From the NCBI GenBank assembly GCA_024243835.1, contig JALPMN010000599.1, positions 1 through 28,499 of the forward strand: a DNA stretch of 28,499 bases, read 5' to 3'. The DNA comes from Enteropsectra breve (Eukaryota > Microsporidia). Each line of letters begins with the position of its first letter. Positions within the stretch are counted from its first letter, which is position 1. Shown in pieces: positions 1 to 8,297 of this stretch. A model generated the notes under the pieces. The model worked only from the letters and a program-made list of their open reading frames with translations. It did no database searches and had not been told where the DNA came from. A program made the position numbers and the translations under genes.

Positions 1-361
1 GAACCGTTGATGCCTGACATGCTCTGCAGGTTCTCACATAGTCCCTTATCTCTGAACGGGAAATCCCACATGCGCGTGCAAACACATACGCTTCTGTCTG
101 AGTTGCACCTATATGAGACTGCCCATGAGCTGCCTCAATGAACAAGCGCTTGTCAGTGTGCTCAAACTCGCAGAAATATTTAAAGTTGCCTGTTTCTTTG
201 GCTAAAAAGAGTGTTCCCTCTTCGTATTTAAAGTTTTTTGCGAGCCGTATAAAATTAAAACGTTTGTTGCCCGTAAGTTCACCTGGAACTCGCTCGAATT
301 TACAATACTCGATTATTTGCGTTTTTTCTTCGACTGTTTTAATTCGTATAGTTTTAGTCAT
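1..361 (-). CDS. Integrase-type transposase, N-terminal part with HHCC zinc finger (partial)
   Basis: Read on the minus strand from the ATG at 361, the frame stays open for 120 codons to the window edge, so the gene is partial at its 3' end. Residues 79-115 form a retroviral-integrase-type zinc-binding domain: H79-x3-H83, then C112-x2-C115, with the typical 'HIG...T' and 'YVRTCRACQ' surroundings. This domain precedes the catalytic DDE core in Ty3/gypsy integrases and in integrase-like DNA transposons (KRBA2, GIN1, Ginger families). The first 75 residues are basic and unrecognised. The frame has no stops in what can be seen, so the copy may be recent. Whether the catalytic core is intact lies outside the window. 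Confidence 0.7.
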   Translation of the reverse strand, partial: MTKTIRIKTVEEKTQIIEYCKFERVPGELTGNKRFNFIRLAKNFKYEEGTLFLAKETGNFKYFCEFEHTDKRLFIEAAHGQSHIGATQTEAYVFARACGISRSEIRDYVRTCRACQASTV

Positions 362-458
362 GGCCTTAAAAAGATGAAAAAAATTATCTACTACTCAATT
401 TATTTGAAAAATCTTTATTTCTGAATTTTTATTTTTTTATCCTGATAAATTTTAACCA

Positions 459-585
459 CTTTCATTTTGGCATACGACGCTTTCATTTTGGCATACTTGT
501 TTTTTGACAAAATAAAATTTTCACCCTTGTAAATTTAAAAATACGCTGTCTCATTTTGGCGGCACTTTCATTTTGGCATACGACA
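459..585. repeat. Four copies of a TTTCATTTTGGCATAC-like motif
   Basis: Three near-identical copies (about 460-475, 480-496, 566-581) and one shorter variant (about 551-565) lie in direct orientation upstream of the integrase gene. The first pair is 21 bases apart. Such repeated subterminal motifs are typical transposase-binding sites near element ends. The motif is absent from the other intergenic regions I read, which ties it to the element. Confidence 0.65.
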
Positions 586-738
586 TTATCTAGCATTATA
601 TAGAAACAAGTGTCCCCTAAAACCGCTTTCCTGAAATCTAAATGAACATTCTGCTCATAAAAAATATTTTCTTCTAGAAGTTTTGTTGCATTTCTTCTAG
701 AATTTTTATTACTTTTATTTTACGAAAATTTTTAGCTC
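586..738. other. Leader between transposon end and Hsp110-like gene
   Basis: AT-rich DNA between the inferred element end and the ATG at 739. If the element boundary is right, the insertion sits only about 150 bases upstream of the chaperone gene. I see no CCC start signal here; the bases before the ATG read TTTTTAGCTC. Confidence 0.4.
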
Positions 739-2787
739 ATGAATATCAGCATAGACATTGGCGGATATAAGACGGTTATGTACTCCACGCTTGACAACGG
801 GTCGGCTCTTTCTGACGAGAATGGAAGAGTGGCGTTTCCGACAGCGCTCGAGCTCTCCACCCCGCTGCGTACCTTTGGAAAGGGAGTGGCAGGCGACTCC
901 GTACAGGGAATAATGAACAGATCGCGTGCGTTCTTCTTCAATCTAACGGAAAAGAAGGCCCAGGAGGATCTCTACATGTTTCTGCAGTATCTTTCCCGTA
1001 CTGTCAAGGTGAACTATGCATCGGGTGTTCTTACAATTCCTGAGTATTTTTCTTACTTTGAGAGAAAGATCCTGAAGACACTGCTTGACGAATCTGATCT
1101 CAAAATATCAGCCTTTATGGGCCACTCTACAGCGGTTGCTGCGTGTGCAGCCCTGCGCCGAACAGACATGCCTGAAGATTTTATGATTGTTGATTACGGA
1201 TACCACAAGACAGTATTCTCTATCTTTTCATACAAGGAGAATGTCCTCACCCCGGTACAAAAATACGTGCTGAAAAAAGGTGCTATTGATTTTGATAATA
1301 TAATTTGTGAAATTTTAATAAAGAAGTATAATTTGAAGGATGATGAGGTGATGCGTGAGAGAATATTTCAGGTGGTGTGTAAAATCAAGAAAATTTTAAA
1401 CACGCTGTCCTTCGTTGAGGTAAGCATATTAAATCATGATTATTCGAGTATAAAGCTGCGTCTCGAGAAAGACGAGTTTATGAGTGCCGTTACTCCTCTG
1501 GTGGATGAAATGTCTGCCTTTGTGAAGGGTGTGTTTGACTCTTCGAAATATGAGGGCCTTATTCAGGTGGTGGGAAACAACTACAACTCCTCGATTATCC
1601 AGCAGATCATGGCCAGCTACAAGCATCTCACAACTCTTCACTCCTCCGAGGCAGCAGCCCTCGGCTCCTGTCTTGGCTTTGCTGTCAATTTCAGAAAAAT
1701 GAAATACAAAATTAATGACACGATTTCCAGAAAAATAAGCCTCGGGGTTTCTGGAGAGAAGAGCATCAAGACTATTTTCAAAGAGAATGCGGTTATCGGC
1801 GAGTCAATCTGCGTAAAGTACAGCAAGGCGAATGCATTTTCTCTTGAGGTATTCGAGGATGATGCGCTTATTGGAAAAATAAAAATAAATAAGGAACAGA
1901 CAGAGAGCAGCGAAAATGTCAAGGTTGTGGTTGCAACAGACAGTTTTGGGCTGTTTGTGGTGAATGATGTGTTTGTTGTGCGTGATGAGGTGGAAACAAA
2001 GATCCCCTTTGAGTATCTGCCTGAAGGCCTCAGCCAGGAGCGAATAGAAGAAATAAAGAGCAAAGAGTCTCTGTACAGAGAGAAGGAAAATGAATACATA
2101 AAAACCAGTGAGCTCAGGCACTGGATGGAGACGTTTGTTGAGAGCTTCGATGAGTCTATCGACAAGATTTTCCCAGGGCTGCTCAGTTCAGAGGACAAGC
2201 AAAAGATCGAGGACTACAAAGACCGTTTCTTTGACATTCCAAGCAGCGACTGGGCAGGAGAGCAAGCGCTCAAAAAGAAAATGTTTGAGGAACTGAGTTT
2301 TGTGCAGCAGAAGCTTTCGGCCCGTGAAGAAGAGATAAAAAGCGAGATAAATTCAATGTTGGAGCAGATAGAGCAGTACATTTCTGAGGAGGACAAGTCG
2401 GTTTACAAGCTGAGTGGAAAGATGAATTTTGCAAAGTTGAAGACTGCCTTGAATTTCCAGAAAAACAAGCTTAAACTGACACTCGAGAAGTTCACTGAGT
2501 ATGAGAAGGACTGGCTCAACAAAATGAAGCAGGAATTGAGCTGTTTGATTGAGGAGCATGAGGAAAACAAGAGAATTCTCAAAGAGCGTGAGAGCAGTGC
2601 CAAGGGCGGATGCTGTGGCGGAAAGCCAGAGGGAGGCTGTTGCCGTGAGAACCAGGAAAATGAGTGTTGCCGTGAAGAGCAAGAGGAAGGATGCTGTGCT
2701 AATGAAGGATGCTGCAGAGATGAAAATTCAGATGAAGGGTGCTGTGCTAATGAAGGATGCTGCAATGGAGATATGTGCGATGAGTAA
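739..2787 (+). CDS. SSE1: Hsp110/Sse1-like Hsp70-superfamily chaperone with Cys-Cys tail
   Basis: Divergent Hsp70-superfamily protein, 682 aa, probably a cytosolic nucleotide-exchange factor for Hsp70 and a holdase. The ATPase-domain signatures are in order: IDIGGYKT at 5-12 (phosphate 1), LTIPEYF at 98-104, and DYGYHKT at 152-158, where canonical Hsp70 has DLGGGT. The lost Gly pair and the VGNNYNSS stretch in place of VGGATRIP fit Hsp110 better than Hsp70. A charged helical region fills about 430-620. Residues 622-682 are extraordinary: seven Cys-Cys pairs plus a single Cys, separated by Gly, Glu, Asn and Arg, and no EEVD-type end. The tail includes a 48-bp tandem duplication (2687-2764). 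AATAAA-like sequence follows the stop directly. Family assignment is fairly sure; Hsp110 versus another divergent Hsp70 is less so. Confidence 0.85.
   Translation: MNISIDIGGYKTVMYSTLDNGSALSDENGRVAFPTALELSTPLRTFGKGVAGDSVQGIMNRSRAFFFNLTEKKAQEDLYMFLQYLSRTVKVNYASGVLTIPEYFSYFERKILKTLLDESDLKISAFMGHSTAVAACAALRRTDMPEDFMIVDYGYHKTVFSIFSYKENVLTPVQKYVLKKGAIDFDNIICEILIKKYNLKDDEVMRERIFQVVCKIKKILNTLSFVEVSILNHDYSSIKLRLEKDEFMSAVTPLVDEMSAFVKGVFDSSKYEGLIQVVGNNYNSSIIQQIMASYKHLTTLHSSEAAALGSCLGFAVNFRKMKYKINDTISRKISLGVSGEKSIKTIFKENAVIGESICVKYSKANAFSLEVFEDDALIGKIKINKEQTESSENVKVVVATDSFGLFVVNDVFVVRDEVETKIPFEYLPEGLSQERIEEIKSKESLYREKENEYIKTSELRHWMETFVESFDESIDKIFPGLLSSEDKQKIEDYKDRFFDIPSSDWAGEQALKKKMFEELSFVQQKLSAREEEIKSEINSMLEQIEQYISEEDKSVYKLSGKMNFAKLKTALNFQKNKLKLTLEKFTEYEKDWLNKMKQELSCLIEEHEENKRILKERESSAKGGCCGGKPEGGCCRENQENECCREEQEEGCCANEGCCRDENSDEGCCANEGCCNGDMCDE
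2687..2764 (+). repeat. 48-bp period repeat coding the CC-motif tail
   Basis: Thirty bases at 2687-2716 recur at 2735-2764 with one difference. Each copy codes for a GCCANEGCC block. This shows the Cys-rich tail grew by internal duplication. Confidence 0.85.
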
Positions 2788-3416
2788 CTTTAAATAAAAT
2801 AAAACATTCATAATCTCTATTTATTTTTGCCTTTTGTATTGTTGCATTTTTAATCTTAAAAGACTATGTAGAAAGGAGTTTCATAACTAAAATAATCCAT
2901 TCTTGAAGATTTTGTCATTTGTTTTGATAGATAATTTGCTTCAGATATCATGGAAAGAGTTGTAAAGAAATATTTCAAAAGAAGTTTTGTTTGAATATAT
3001 GAAGGCATCATTTCTATAAAAGTATTTTAATTTATTCGGTGCTGGCGGCATCACAATAAGAAACTATTAAAACAAGCATTATATAGTGAGCAGAAATGGA
3101 GATAAAAACAGATAAATAAATTAAACCTTAGTTGAAATAATTATTAGGCTATGTAAATTATCATCTTTGGTGTAATCAACTGTGAATATCTAGAATCATG
3201 GGTATATAATTAAAGTAAATGCACACATTAGATTCAAGTAAATGCTTACATCAGGTTAAAGCAAATGCAATGTTAGAATATAATCCAATGCAGTAGAAGA
3301 AGTTTTAAATTCATTCGGCATCTTTAAATTATTTTTCATAGATACTTTCCTGGGTGTTTCTATAGTTTTTCCTCGGTATGCCCGCTGTGGATAAAACACA
3401 ATAAAAATTTACCCTC
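2788..3416. other. Intergenic, 629 bp, with a 23-bp repeat
   Basis: AT-rich and without a credible ORF. It holds the 3' flank of the Hsp110-like gene (AATAAA-like runs just after 2787) and the promoter of importin alpha. A three-copy 23-bp repeat is at 3214-3280. Nothing else recognisable. Confidence 0.6.
3214..3280. repeat. Three imperfect 23-bp direct repeats
   Basis: Units start at 3214, 3237 and 3260, each beginning AGTAAATGC or AGCAAATGC. The third unit is shorter and more diverged. It lies about 140 bases upstream of the importin alpha start; function unknown. Confidence 0.55.
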
Positions 3417-5012
3417 ATGACAAGATCCTACATGTTCAATGAAAGAAACTTGGGTTCTCAGAGACGCGAAAGAGAAGAAAAGCAGGTAGAACTCCGAAGG
3501 CAGCGCACAGACGAGCTGCTGAACAAGAAAAGAGCCCCAGGAGAGAGCTCCGAAGCGACGGCAGAATTTGTGCAGCTGAAGGCCCAGATCGAGACAGATA
3601 ACATTGAAAAGCTCTACCACGTGGTACACACGTGCCGCACAAGTCTGAGTATAGAGACAAATCCACCAATCCAGGGAATAATTGATTCTGGAATTGTTCC
3701 AAGGATAGTAGAGCTGATGGATGCCCAAAGCTTCAATAAGTTCAGAAATGCGTTTCCGGAAAAAGATATTGAGGGCTTAATTCCGAGAATAAGAGCCGAG
3801 GCAGCATGGGTGATTACGAACATCGCCTCAGGAACTACGGAGCAAACCGCCTTTCTAGTGAGAGAAAATGCTGTTGAAGTATTAATAAAGATGATTACGG
3901 AGGATGATGATATGATTGTTGATCAGGCCATCTGGGCCCTTGGAAATATCGCCGGCGATTCAGAAGAAATGCGGAATGAGGTGCTGAACAGGGGATTTCT
4001 CGACTCGGCTGAAGGACTGCTTGAACGATACAGCAACAGCGCAGACAACGTAAAAATTCTGAGAAACATCGTGTGGCTGCTGTCCAACCTGTCACGGGGA
4101 AAGAATCCACGGCCCAAGGAGGAACACATTGCTTTTATCTTCAGGGTGATGGAAAAGCTTATTATGATGAATGACGGGGCAATTGTGCGCGATGCATTCT
4201 GGACATTTTCTTATATTGTGGACAGCAACAACGAGTACACCGATCGCGTGCTCTCTTCACCAGTGATGGTACGATGCTACAATCTGTTGAATAATCTAGT
4301 CGCTTCGCTTCAGAAAAAGGAAACCGTTAAAATCAGCGGAATCACCTCCTCAAATGACGGATCTTATGATCTTGTTCTGTCCAAAGTAGCTGCGACAGCA
4401 ATTTGCCCGATTATTCGGCTGATTGGAAATATAATCAGTGGAACAGATGCTGCCACAGATATGATAATTTCAACTGGCATTCTCTCGTTTTTCAAAGTTA
4501 TTTTCTATTACTTTGAAAATAAAAAACAGTCACGAATCAGAAAAGAGATCTGCTGGATCTGCTCTAATATTGCTGCAGGCACACCTGAACAGATAAAATC
4601 ACTAATTAAATCAGATATTATTGAAATGCTGATCGATGCCATGGACAGATACGAGCTTTTTGTGCGCAAAGAGGCCTGCTTTGCGATCCTGAACGTTCTG
4701 TTCTTTGTGTCCAAAAATTCTGAGTTTTTGCAAGACCTGACCAACAAACATCTACTCGAGACACTCGGGGAGTATCTCAAGGCTGTGAACAACATGCCTG
4801 AAATGCAGATGCATGTGCTAGACTGCTTTAAGTACGCGCTTGAAGCCGGAAATGAAATAAGACTCAAATACGGCACCAATCCTGTTGTCTCAACACTGCT
4901 TGATACCAAAACTGTCGATGTAATTGAAGAACTGCAAGATTCCAACAACCATCTGCTCGTTCGAAAAGCATACAACATAATTGTTGATTACTTTGATGGT
5001 GAAATGGAGTAA
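3417..5012 (+). CDS. SRP1: Importin subunit alpha (karyopherin alpha)
   Basis: Nuclear import adaptor, 531 aa, the usual family length. It binds classical nuclear localisation signals and is carried through the pore by importin beta. Residues 1 to about 45 are the importin-beta-binding domain, with the basic stretch RRQRTDELLNKKR at 27-39. An armadillo-repeat solenoid follows. Its diagnostic Trp/Asn ladder can be read directly: AAWVITNIASGTTEQT, AIWALGNIAGDSEEMRNEVL, IVWLLSNLSRGKNPRP, AFWTFSYIVDS, IGNIISGTD, and ICWICSNIAAGTPEQ. A late repeat (EACFAILNV) lacks the Trp, as is common. The leader reads ACCCTC-ATG, so the CCC signal supports the start at 3417. Nothing looks broken. Confidence 0.97.
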   Translation: MTRSYMFNERNLGSQRREREEKQVELRRQRTDELLNKKRAPGESSEATAEFVQLKAQIETDNIEKLYHVVHTCRTSLSIETNPPIQGIIDSGIVPRIVELMDAQSFNKFRNAFPEKDIEGLIPRIRAEAAWVITNIASGTTEQTAFLVRENAVEVLIKMITEDDDMIVDQAIWALGNIAGDSEEMRNEVLNRGFLDSAEGLLERYSNSADNVKILRNIVWLLSNLSRGKNPRPKEEHIAFIFRVMEKLIMMNDGAIVRDAFWTFSYIVDSNNEYTDRVLSSPVMVRCYNLLNNLVASLQKKETVKISGITSSNDGSYDLVLSKVAATAICPIIRLIGNIISGTDAATDMIISTGILSFFKVIFYYFENKKQSRIRKEICWICSNIAAGTPEQIKSLIKSDIIEMLIDAMDRYELFVRKEACFAILNVLFFVSKNSEFLQDLTNKHLLETLGEYLKAVNNMPEMQMHVLDCFKYALEAGNEIRLKYGTNPVVSTLLDTKTVDVIEELQDSNNHLLVRKAYNIIVDYFDGEME

Positions 5013-5466
5013 AAATATATAATTAAATTAAAATAATTGAAATAAGCTTTTTTCAGCACCACATGTTTGTTTGCTTTTGATAATTTTATCAATGGTAGTG
5101 AAATTCAAAGCTAATGAAAGCTACGGATATTAAAAGCTTACGATAATGAAAGCTTAAGTATTAAGACCTAGGAAACCAAATCTGCTTAAAAGTGTTTTTA
5201 AAATCTAAGATGGATTTCATTTAAAGAAAGACCTCAATATGATAACTAGAGTAGTCAAGGCCTTTAAATGTTGTATTTCTTATTGCGACGCAAGTTATTT
5301 CAGTCTAATTAAGACGCAATATCATGTTAAGCGAAACACAATTGCAAGCTATTCTCGCCACTATTTATACCAATGCAAATGGAGCTCTTATGTAATCAAT
5401 ACGGCTGTATATAACGATTTCTTCATTAGTTTATATTTGTATCTAGACCCTTTAAAATCCTGTCCC
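5013..5466. other. Intergenic, 454 bp, with a 16-bp repeat
   Basis: AT-rich. A three-copy 16-bp repeat occupies 5113-5160. From 5239 the frame is open and in phase with the SNARE-like gene, but the CCC-ATG at 5467 argues that this upstream stretch is non-coding. Confidence 0.5.
5113..5160. repeat. Three imperfect 16-bp direct repeats
   Basis: Units at 5113-5128, 5129-5144 and 5145-5160 share the core A(A/T)T(G/A)AAAGCT. No function can be assigned. Confidence 0.5.
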
Positions 5467-5976
5467 ATGGAAAACACAATTGAAGACTTTTTAGAGCGGC
5501 AGAATTTCACAACAAATGAGGAGCTGAAGGAGTTTTCTCGGCAGGCGAACAAGCTGATAGCAGAATATGAAAAACATGCATGTGTGCTAGAAGATCCCGA
5601 TGAGCACACGAGTGACAAGATAAAAGCGTGGCGTAAAAGAGTATTCCAGATAATAAAAGAAAACAAAAAGATAGATCAGCCTGTAGATGACTCAAAAGGC
5701 GGCGAGGGAATAGAAACCCTTCGCTTAATAAATAGACAGATGCAACATGCGGAGAAAAACCAGGCCCTACTGGACAAGAGCACCCTGAAGCTGATTGGGC
5801 TGGACTATACATGTGATGATATCGCCAAGGCCGTTAAAGAAACCTCTAAAAAGATAGGAAAAAGAAATATCATTGAGCAAAAAGAACGCAGAAATTTGAC
5901 CTTGGCCTTTGGACTTTTCATTATGATTTGTGTCTTTATTCTGATAGACAAAATAAGAATAAAGGTCGCTTCCTAG
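5467..5976 (+). CDS. Tail-anchored SNARE-like protein (Sec20/Use1-type candidate)
   Basis: Small membrane protein, 169 aa from the ATG at 5467. It has a helical N-terminal half, a heptad-like stretch at about 81-138, a short basic linker and one hydrophobic segment at about 144-160, followed by nine residues. This is the plan of a tail-anchored SNARE, which drives membrane fusion with its C-terminal anchor in the membrane. The linker-plus-anchor pattern most resembles ER/Golgi Qb/Qc SNAREs such as Sec20 or Use1, but I cannot separate these. The start was chosen because TGTCCC-ATG places the CCC signal directly before it. The in-frame ATG at 5239 would add 76 residues with no recognisable content. 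It could also be another coiled-coil tail-anchored protein. Confidence 0.6.
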   Translation: MENTIEDFLERQNFTTNEELKEFSRQANKLIAEYEKHACVLEDPDEHTSDKIKAWRKRVFQIIKENKKIDQPVDDSKGGEGIETLRLINRQMQHAEKNQALLDKSTLKLIGLDYTCDDIAKAVKETSKKIGKRNIIEQKERRNLTLAFGLFIMICVFILIDKIRIKVAS

Positions 5977-6330
5977 ATAAAACAGGTAATAAAGCGGCAT
6001 TATGCCCAGGGTATTCCATATCAATTAGGCAGAAGTAATGTCCATTGAACCGTGAATAAATTAAGTTTATTTGTCTAATAAACTTCTATTAAATTATTTT
6101 ATGTTTTGGGCAAGACACGTTCTTTAACGATTTTAGACAGTCGTATAGCGATGCCGGAGCCACACATGATAAAAAAGTATTCCATTTATGGACCTAAGTT
6201 TGGTTGGCCAAGAGAATAAATATGTTCATTTGTTCTTTTAAAACGCTTTGGTTTTACTGCTGGAGATTGGCCACCGGTGATTCTTAAAACAAGTTTTAGC
6301 TCTATATAAAGATTGCAGGAAGAGTGAGCA
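5977..6330. other. Intergenic, 354 bp
   Basis: AT-rich with no coding potential. It ends with a TATA-like element close to the next gene (see 6303-6310). No CCC signal precedes the ATG at 6331. Confidence 0.5.
6303..6310 (+). promoter_or_regulatory. TATA-like box
   Basis: TATATAAA lies 20 bases before the ATG at 6331 of the Ala/Pro-rich secreted protein. The spacing would imply a very short 5' leader, normal in compact microsporidian genes. In AT-rich DNA a chance match is possible. Confidence 0.3.
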
Positions 6331-6732
6331 ATGCTAAAAACCCTGTGCTTGTTTTCTATCATCGGCCTTCAGTTCTTAACCTTGGGCGTTATTTACACAA
6401 GCAAAGACGAGAATAATAACCATCTTTCCAACAAGCCACAAGATTCAGCCCTTGAGAAAGGCAAAGAACTAGCATCCAGCCCAGTAACCACAAATGCCGC
6501 GCCTTCTGATGCTGCAGGACAAAATGCCTCAGCACCAGCACCAGCTGCTAACAGCCCCCCGCAGCCTCCGGCCCCAACCGCCACCGACGCAAATCATTCG
6601 AATGCAACAGCCGCAGTCCAGAATAATGTCCCAGAACCAAACAAAGCTAGTAACCTTATTGGACAGAATATTTCCAAGTCGAACTTTTACAATGATCGTA
6701 GCATGGCACTCGGGTCGCGATCATTTTACTAA
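6331..6732 (+). CDS. Secreted Ala/Pro/Asn-rich low-complexity protein
   Basis: A 133-aa protein of unknown function. Residues 1-22 are a clear signal peptide (MLKTLCLFSIIGLQFLTLG core). The rest is hydrophilic. About 45-100 is dominated by Ala, Pro, Thr, Ser and Asn, with proline runs, several N-x-S/T sequons and no Cys. The C-terminal 35 residues are less biased. A secreted, mucin-like, Pro/Ala-rich composition is common for microsporidian spore-wall or polar-tube-associated proteins, but no family motif is visible and that role is only a guess. It shares its strand with two other membrane or secretory genes (5467-5976 and 7384-7953). Confidence 0.65.
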   Translation: MLKTLCLFSIIGLQFLTLGVIYTSKDENNNHLSNKPQDSALEKGKELASSPVTTNAAPSDAAGQNASAPAPAANSPPQPPAPTATDANHSNATAAVQNNVPEPNKASNLIGQNISKSNFYNDRSMALGSRSFY

Positions 6733-7383
6733 TTCAAGCAAAATGTATAATAAAACTATTTTTCAAATATTTTCACAAAATCTTGGTGCATGAAGTTTAT
6801 ATTTGAGTATTTGTTGCACCATAGAGTTTTTCAAATTAGTTTTTTTACACCTTAGCGGAGTAAATAAAAAGAAAAGTTTTTAGGAGAAGCTTGATTTGCA
6901 AGGGTTTTTTAATAAGCATTCACAAAAGCTACTGTAAGCTCAGATACTTTAAACTTAGAAGAGGGGCTATTAAAGTGCACTTGATGTATATGAACACTGC
7001 TTTATTTTAAATTGTTTCAAGAGTGAATGAGGAAATTAACATGCTATTGAACATGTGGTGGGCAGTTTTAAACATGTTCCATGACCATAAAAACATCTCT
7101 TTAATTGATAAACATTCTTTGCAGCTTTGTCTTCCGCCTTTTATTAATTCGCTCTTATATTTGGATGCAGATTCTTGTATCAATAAGTTCAAACAGTATT
7201 TTTGCGAGCCCAACTACAAGAAGTTAAGATTAGAATATTCTTACGGAAAATACTGTATAAAACACATGGTGCAGACAAAACACACATTTCTAATCGTGTA
7301 TGCTTGCAAGCGAAAAACTCCGTCTTTTCCGGCTGAAACGTTTTAACGTAAAACCTAAATATTCAGTGGGAGAAGCGAAAGGG
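6733..7383. other. Intergenic, about 650 bp
   Basis: AT-rich. It includes an open plus-strand frame at 7023-7346 (107 codons) with no start signal or recognisable motif, which I do not accept as a gene. Nothing else seen. Confidence 0.4.
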
Positions 7384-7953
7384 ATGCTTATTTACCTGTG
7401 GACTAGTTGTACTGCTGCGCTTATACTTGAAGATTCAAGCATCCTTTCATCCGAGGCTGATGATCAAGCCAATGCAATGCACATTCACGAGGGTCTTTCG
7501 GAAAAAGGCACAGGAATCAGCTACATTCGCCCCCTCAGTGAATATGCAGAAAACAAGATTAAGACAGTAGAAAAAGATCGGATAAAAATAGATGAAGACA
7601 ACATAAACCAGGCAATCACAAACGAAATGCAAGAGCTGAGCCCGGAGGTGCATGAAAAAATATATAAATCGATTAAAAACAGCAATGTTGATCGAAGCAG
7701 ATACCGTGATATTTTTTTGATAAAGAAGAGAATCATTTCCCAGGGAGACAAGAAAATCGTCAGTTTTGATATAAAAGAACGGGCAATTCCACGAAGCCAG
7801 TCAATTCTTATCAGCAGAGACCCGCTAATAAAAGGGCTGTTTTTAATAATCGTAGTTCTGCTGCTAGCCTTGATTTTTGCTACCACGGTAAAAATGCATC
7901 AGCACCTGATACAAACACCCTCGAAACTAAATACTAAAGGGTATATAATCTAA
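7384..7953 (+). CDS. Hypothetical single-pass membrane protein with signal peptide
   Basis: 189 aa from the ATG at 7384. Residues 1-15 are hydrophobic (MLIYLWTSCTAALIL) and fit a signal peptide. A charged, helical central domain (about 20-145) follows, then a strong transmembrane segment at about 147-169 (GLFLIIVVLLLALIFATTV) and a short basic tail. The predicted topology is type I: most of the protein is lumenal or extracellular. The start is preceded by AAAGGG-ATG; an upstream in-frame ATG at 7300 would add 28 basic residues and bury the signal peptide, so I prefer 7384. No family recognised. Confidence 0.6.
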   Translation: MLIYLWTSCTAALILEDSSILSSEADDQANAMHIHEGLSEKGTGISYIRPLSEYAENKIKTVEKDRIKIDEDNINQAITNEMQELSPEVHEKIYKSIKNSNVDRSRYRDIFLIKKRIISQGDKKIVSFDIKERAIPRSQSILISRDPLIKGLFLIIVVLLLALIFATTVKMHQHLIQTPSKLNTKGYII

Positions 7954-8297
7954 TAAATAACTATATTTATAGTATGTACCAAGGCATTTACTCATTTAAT
8001 AAAAAATCTAAAATTATATTTTATTTACACTACTACTATAGTGTCATTTAAATCACAAATAAATACCAACTTTCTATTTCTTTTATAAGAATACTGTAAT
8101 TCCTTGCTTTACGCAGTAAATACAATAAACGACATAAATTTAGCCCGCATCTTCCAAAGGCTTGATATGAATGGCTTCTTTGGTGGTGTCCCCATGAATA
8201 ATAGTATTTTATTTTTCTTCATTTCACTCACTTTAGTACCATTTGGGTTTTACTCTAAAATTGCTTATTTTTATTTTTAGAGATGTGTTGTATCCCC
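7954..8297. other. Intergenic, 344 bp
   Basis: AT-rich flank between two plus-strand genes. It ends in the CCCC directly before the EF-hand gene start. Nothing else recognisable. Confidence 0.5.

Larger units (their letters stand above)
1..585 (-). mobile_element. DDE-integrase transposable element, 5' end, cut by window edge
   Basis: This is the 5' part of a mobile element that reads right to left and leaves the window at base 1. It is defined by the integrase reading frame (361 to 2) and by repeated motifs in its leader. The motif TTTCATTTTGGCATAC occurs at about 460-475, 480-496 and 566-581, with a shorter relative (TCATTTTGGCGGCAC) at about 551-565. The stretch 547-585 begins TGTC and ends GACA, which would suit a terminus. 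The right boundary near 585 is inferred from where the repeats stop; I saw no target-site duplication, and the other end is outside the window. A single integrase ORF with terminal repeats suggests a Ginger/KRBA2-type cut-and-paste element rather than a full retrotransposon, but that is an inference. Confidence 0.6.

Noticed and set aside
138..377. Plus-strand 79-codon frame
   Set aside because: It is the shadow of the minus-strand integrase frame, which has the HHCC zinc finger.
5239..5466. 76-residue N-terminal extension of the SNARE-like protein
   Set aside because: CCC lies directly before the ATG at 5467, and the extra part has no recognisable content.
7023..7346. Plus-strand 107-codon frame before the membrane protein gene
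   Set aside because: No start signal, no motif, no signal peptide or domain, and it overlaps the front of the next gene in another frame.
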